Shown: positions 4,971 to 6,891 of the stretch, in pieces
How the letters are laid out: each line of letters begins with the position of its first letter
How positions within the stretch are numbered: position 1 is the first letter of the stretch
Assembly: GCA_028702365.1 (NCBI GenBank)
Contig: JAQVOZ010000069.1
Coordinates: 1 to 6,891, forward strand
DNA: 6,891 nucleotides
DNA from: Candidatus Omnitrophota bacterium
Lineage (GTDB): Bacteria; Omnitrophota; Gorgyraeia; Duberdicusellales; 4484-171
Direction: 5' to 3'
Position numbers and translations under genes: made by a program
Notes under the pieces: model-generated
What the model was told of the DNA's origin: nothing
Databases searched by the model: none
Seen by the model: the letters and a program-made list of their open reading frames with translations, nothing else

Positions 4971-5588
4971 TTACCTGCCCAGCCTTTCCTTGATAAGTTT
5001 CAGCATCGAGAATGATTCCCGCGCTTCCTCCTCAAGGCTATTATTTATATATTTAAGGGTTTCCCTAAAATATGGCAGATGAATTTTTTCAAGAGCATTT
5101 ACTTTTCTTATGGTTTTCTGGACTTCCTTTGCGATACGCAGCAGCGCAATTTTCTTCTCGGCAAGCTGGGAAATCAATTTAATAATATCCTTGAATCTCA
5201 CGATTACCTCATCCACATAGAAACTTACGCCGACCGGGCTGTAGAATGGTTCGTTTTCGGTAACCTTAAGGTCTATTGCCGGAATATTTACGCCCATGAC
5301 TCTGCGGTTTGAAATGGTAATCGAACTTTTTATATCTATTGCTGCGGTAAGAGCTTCCATCTTCTGCCTTCCCACAACTATTGTAGCACGATCAACTAAA
5401 ACATAAGCTTTCGCTATCGCCTCATCAAGCTCGCGTTGAAACCTGTCTACAACATGTATTATGGAAGTTAATTCTGTTATTAAAAGCCTTCTTTTTTCAT
5501 CAAGAAGGTTGTACCCTTCCTCTGTAAGGGCGAGGGTTTTTTTAATCCGTAAAAGATTTGTTTTTGTCGCTGCTATATTTGCCCGCAT
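4971..5588 (-). CDS. V/A-type ATPase subunit D (central rotor stalk)
   Basis: Subunit D is the coiled-coil shaft that rotates inside the A3B3 head and links it to the membrane ring, the counterpart of F-type gamma. The protein is 205 residues, the usual length. It opens with ANIAATKTNLLRIKKTLALTEEGYNLLDEKRRLLITEL (3-40), the long N-terminal helix with the family's LL.xKR.LL signature, has a short central globular part (about 85-130), and closes with a second long helix rich in K, R, E and L ending ARESFSMLKLIKERLGR. It starts 5 bp after the subunit B stop; a GGAG lies in the last codons of B. The order B then D is standard for bacterial and archaeal V/A-ATPase operons. No transmembrane segment is seen, as expected. 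Symbols differ between groups (ntpD, atpD), so none is given. Confidence 0.93.
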   Translation of the reverse strand: MRANIAATKTNLLRIKKTLALTEEGYNLLDEKRRLLITELTSIIHVVDRFQRELDEAIAKAYVLVDRATIVVGRQKMEALTAAIDIKSSITISNRRVMGVNIPAIDLKVTENEPFYSPVGVSFYVDEVIVRFKDIIKLISQLAEKKIALLRIAKEVQKTIRKVNALEKIHLPYFRETLKYINNSLEEEARESFSMLKLIKERLGR

Positions 5589-5593
5589 ATTTA

Positions 5594-6891
5594 TTACGCT
5601 CCACGAACTTCGTCTCTTTTCTTATAATATTTTTTAACCATCTCCTCGCGAATTCTCACCAGCTCATCAGCGGGTAAAAGCGAAAGCACGTGCCAGCCAA
5701 GGTCAAGCCCTTGTTCAAGCGAACGATTTTCGTAATACCCCTGGGTTAAAAACTTTTTTTCGAATTCATCACCGAACTTAAGGTAAAGATTATCCAATGG
5801 CGATAATTCTTCTTCTCCTATAATTGAGGCAAGCGCGCGTATATCTTTTACCTTTGCATAACAGGCAAACAACTGCGAGGCGAGCGCTGAATGGTCCTCT
5901 CTGGTTAAACCTTCTCCAATATTGTCTTTCATAAGACGGGAAAGCGAAGGAAGCCCCGCTATCGGCGGATATATTCCTCTTGCATGCATTTCCCTCTCAA
6001 GAACAATCTGGCCCTCGGTAATATAGCCTGTCAAATCCGGTATAGGGTGGGTAATATCATCGTTAGGCATTGTAAGAACAGGCAGTTGCGTTATGGAACC
6101 GTTTATGCCTTTAATCATGCCTGCACGTTCATATAAACTTGCAAGGTCACTGTAGAGATATCCGGGATAACCTTTCCTGGCCGGGATTTCTCCTCGTATA
6201 GTTGAAAGCTCGCGAAGCGCTTCGCAGTAATTCGACATATCGGTCATTATTACCAATACATGCATATTTTTCTTAAACGCCAGAAACTCGGCGCAGCTTA
6301 ATGCAAGCTTTGGAGTAAGCAGCCTTTCAATTGAGGGGCTGTCTGCAAGGCTTAAAAACATAGTTACACGCTCAAGTACCCCTGAATCTTCGAAACTTTT
6401 TATGAAAAACCTTGCAGTATCGTACTTAACACCCATTGCTACAAAGATAACGCAAAATTTTTCATTTTTAACATGGGCCTGGCGCGCAATTTGGGTGGCG
6501 ATTAAATCGTGCGGAAGGCCGCTTCCGGAGAATATCGGAAGTTTCTGGCCGCGTATCAGCGTATTCATTACATCTATGGATGATATGCCTGTTTCAATTA
6601 TGTTTTTAGGATAATCACGCGCAGTCGGGTTTATGGCAAAACCGTTAACGTCAACGTAATCGTCATAAAGCGGCTTGGACATTTTATCAAGCGGATTGCC
6701 GAGGCCGTCAAACACTCTGCCCAAAACATCCTCTGAAACCCCAACCATCAGGGGTTTTTCCTTAAATCTTATTCTGCTTGATTTTAGAGCAAGGCCGCTG
6801 GTTCCTCCTAATACCTCAACTATCGCATATCCTTTGCCCGCTTCAATAATTATGCCCAAGCGGGTTTTCCCATCCTTATCTACTATATCAA
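5594..6891 (-). CDS. V/A-type ATPase subunit B, partial at its 5' end
   Basis: Subunit B is the regulatory, non-catalytic subunit of the V1/A1 head; with subunit A it forms the hexamer that couples ATP to ion movement across the membrane. 431 residues are visible, reading in from the window edge as DIVDKDGKTRLGIIIEAGKG. The TTG at 6859 is an internal Leu codon and not the start. Full-length bacterial B subunits are about 430-480 residues, so roughly 30-40 residues are missing. Signatures, numbered from the first visible full codon, are: ISSIDVMNTLIRGQKLPIFSGSGLPH (102-127), whose SGSGLPH replaces a true Walker A as normal for subunit B; VIMTDMSNYCEALREL (213-228); TMPNDDITHPIPDLTGYITEGQI (273-295); and LPSLSRLM with Arg318, the probable arginine finger. 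Subunit A should lie just upstream outside the window. Ion specificity (H+ or Na+) cannot be read from this subunit. Confidence 0.96.
   Translation of the reverse strand, partial: DIVDKDGKTRLGIIIEAGKGYAIVEVLGGTSGLALKSSRIRFKEKPLMVGVSEDVLGRVFDGLGNPLDKMSKPLYDDYVDVNGFAINPTARDYPKNIIETGISSIDVMNTLIRGQKLPIFSGSGLPHDLIATQIARQAHVKNEKFCVIFVAMGVKYDTARFFIKSFEDSGVLERVTMFLSLADSPSIERLLTPKLALSCAEFLAFKKNMHVLVIMTDMSNYCEALRELSTIRGEIPARKGYPGYLYSDLASLYERAGMIKGINGSITQLPVLTMPNDDITHPIPDLTGYITEGQIVLEREMHARGIYPPIAGLPSLSRLMKDNIGEGLTREDHSALASQLFACYAKVKDIRALASIIGEEELSPLDNLYLKFGDEFEKKFLTQGYYENRSLEQGLDLGWHVLSLLPADELVRIREEMVKKYYKKRDEVRGA

Noticed and set aside
6857..6859. TTG at 6859 as the start of ATPase subunit B
   Set aside because: The upstream codons in the same frame (DIVDKDGKTR) match the family pattern and no ribosome site precedes the TTG, so the gene runs off the window.

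Overview
The window is a compact stretch of bacterial chromosome in which every convincing gene lies on the minus strand. In transcription order (right to left) they are: V/A-type ATPase subunit B (5' end cut by the window), V/A-type ATPase subunit D, a small universal stress (Usp) domain protein, a fructose/nitrogen-type PTS EIIA domain protein, glucose-1-phosphate adenylyltransferase (glgC), a small nitroreductase, phosphate acetyltransferase (pta) and acetate kinase (ackA, 3' end cut by the window). I see no rRNA, tRNA, CRISPR array, transposase or phage gene.

Organism: a bacterium, because it has ADP-glucose glycogen synthesis, a PTS EIIA protein and good Shine-Dalgarno sites. It carries a V/A-type rotary ATPase and the acetate-kinase route of ATP production, which suggests an anaerobic, fermentative cell. 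DNA is moderately AT-rich, and intergenic gaps carry AT-rich palindromic repeats, including a TTGGAATTTG-type inverted repeat. This would fit an uncultivated lineage such as Omnitrophota or Elusimicrobiota, but that is an impression from gene style and repeat style and has not been tested.

Layout: (1) 4482-6891, ATPase block: subunit B, a 5-bp gap, subunit D, then the usp gene starting on the base after the subunit D stop. (2) 4344-4481, a 138-bp gap with three overlapping palindromes. (3) 2656-4343, EIIA and glgC, overlapping by one base in TAATG. (4) 2519-2655, an imperfect inverted repeat of about 124 bp. (5) 1985-2518, nitroreductase. (6) 1771-1984, a gap with a hairpin plus T-run and a good sigma70-type promoter for pta. 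(7) 1-1770, pta and ackA, separated by 108 bp.

How the genes fit together: Pta and AckA convert acetyl-CoA to acetate and make ATP. The V/A-ATPase interconverts ATP and an ion gradient. GlgC commits glucose-1-phosphate and ATP to glycogen. The EIIA and Usp proteins are small, probably regulatory, and sit exactly at the junctions between the energy and storage genes. All enzyme families are well known. What deserves a second look is the tight coupling of EIIA to glgC and of Usp to the ATPase, and the palindromic repeats that shape the gene borders. I found no clear new multi-gene system.
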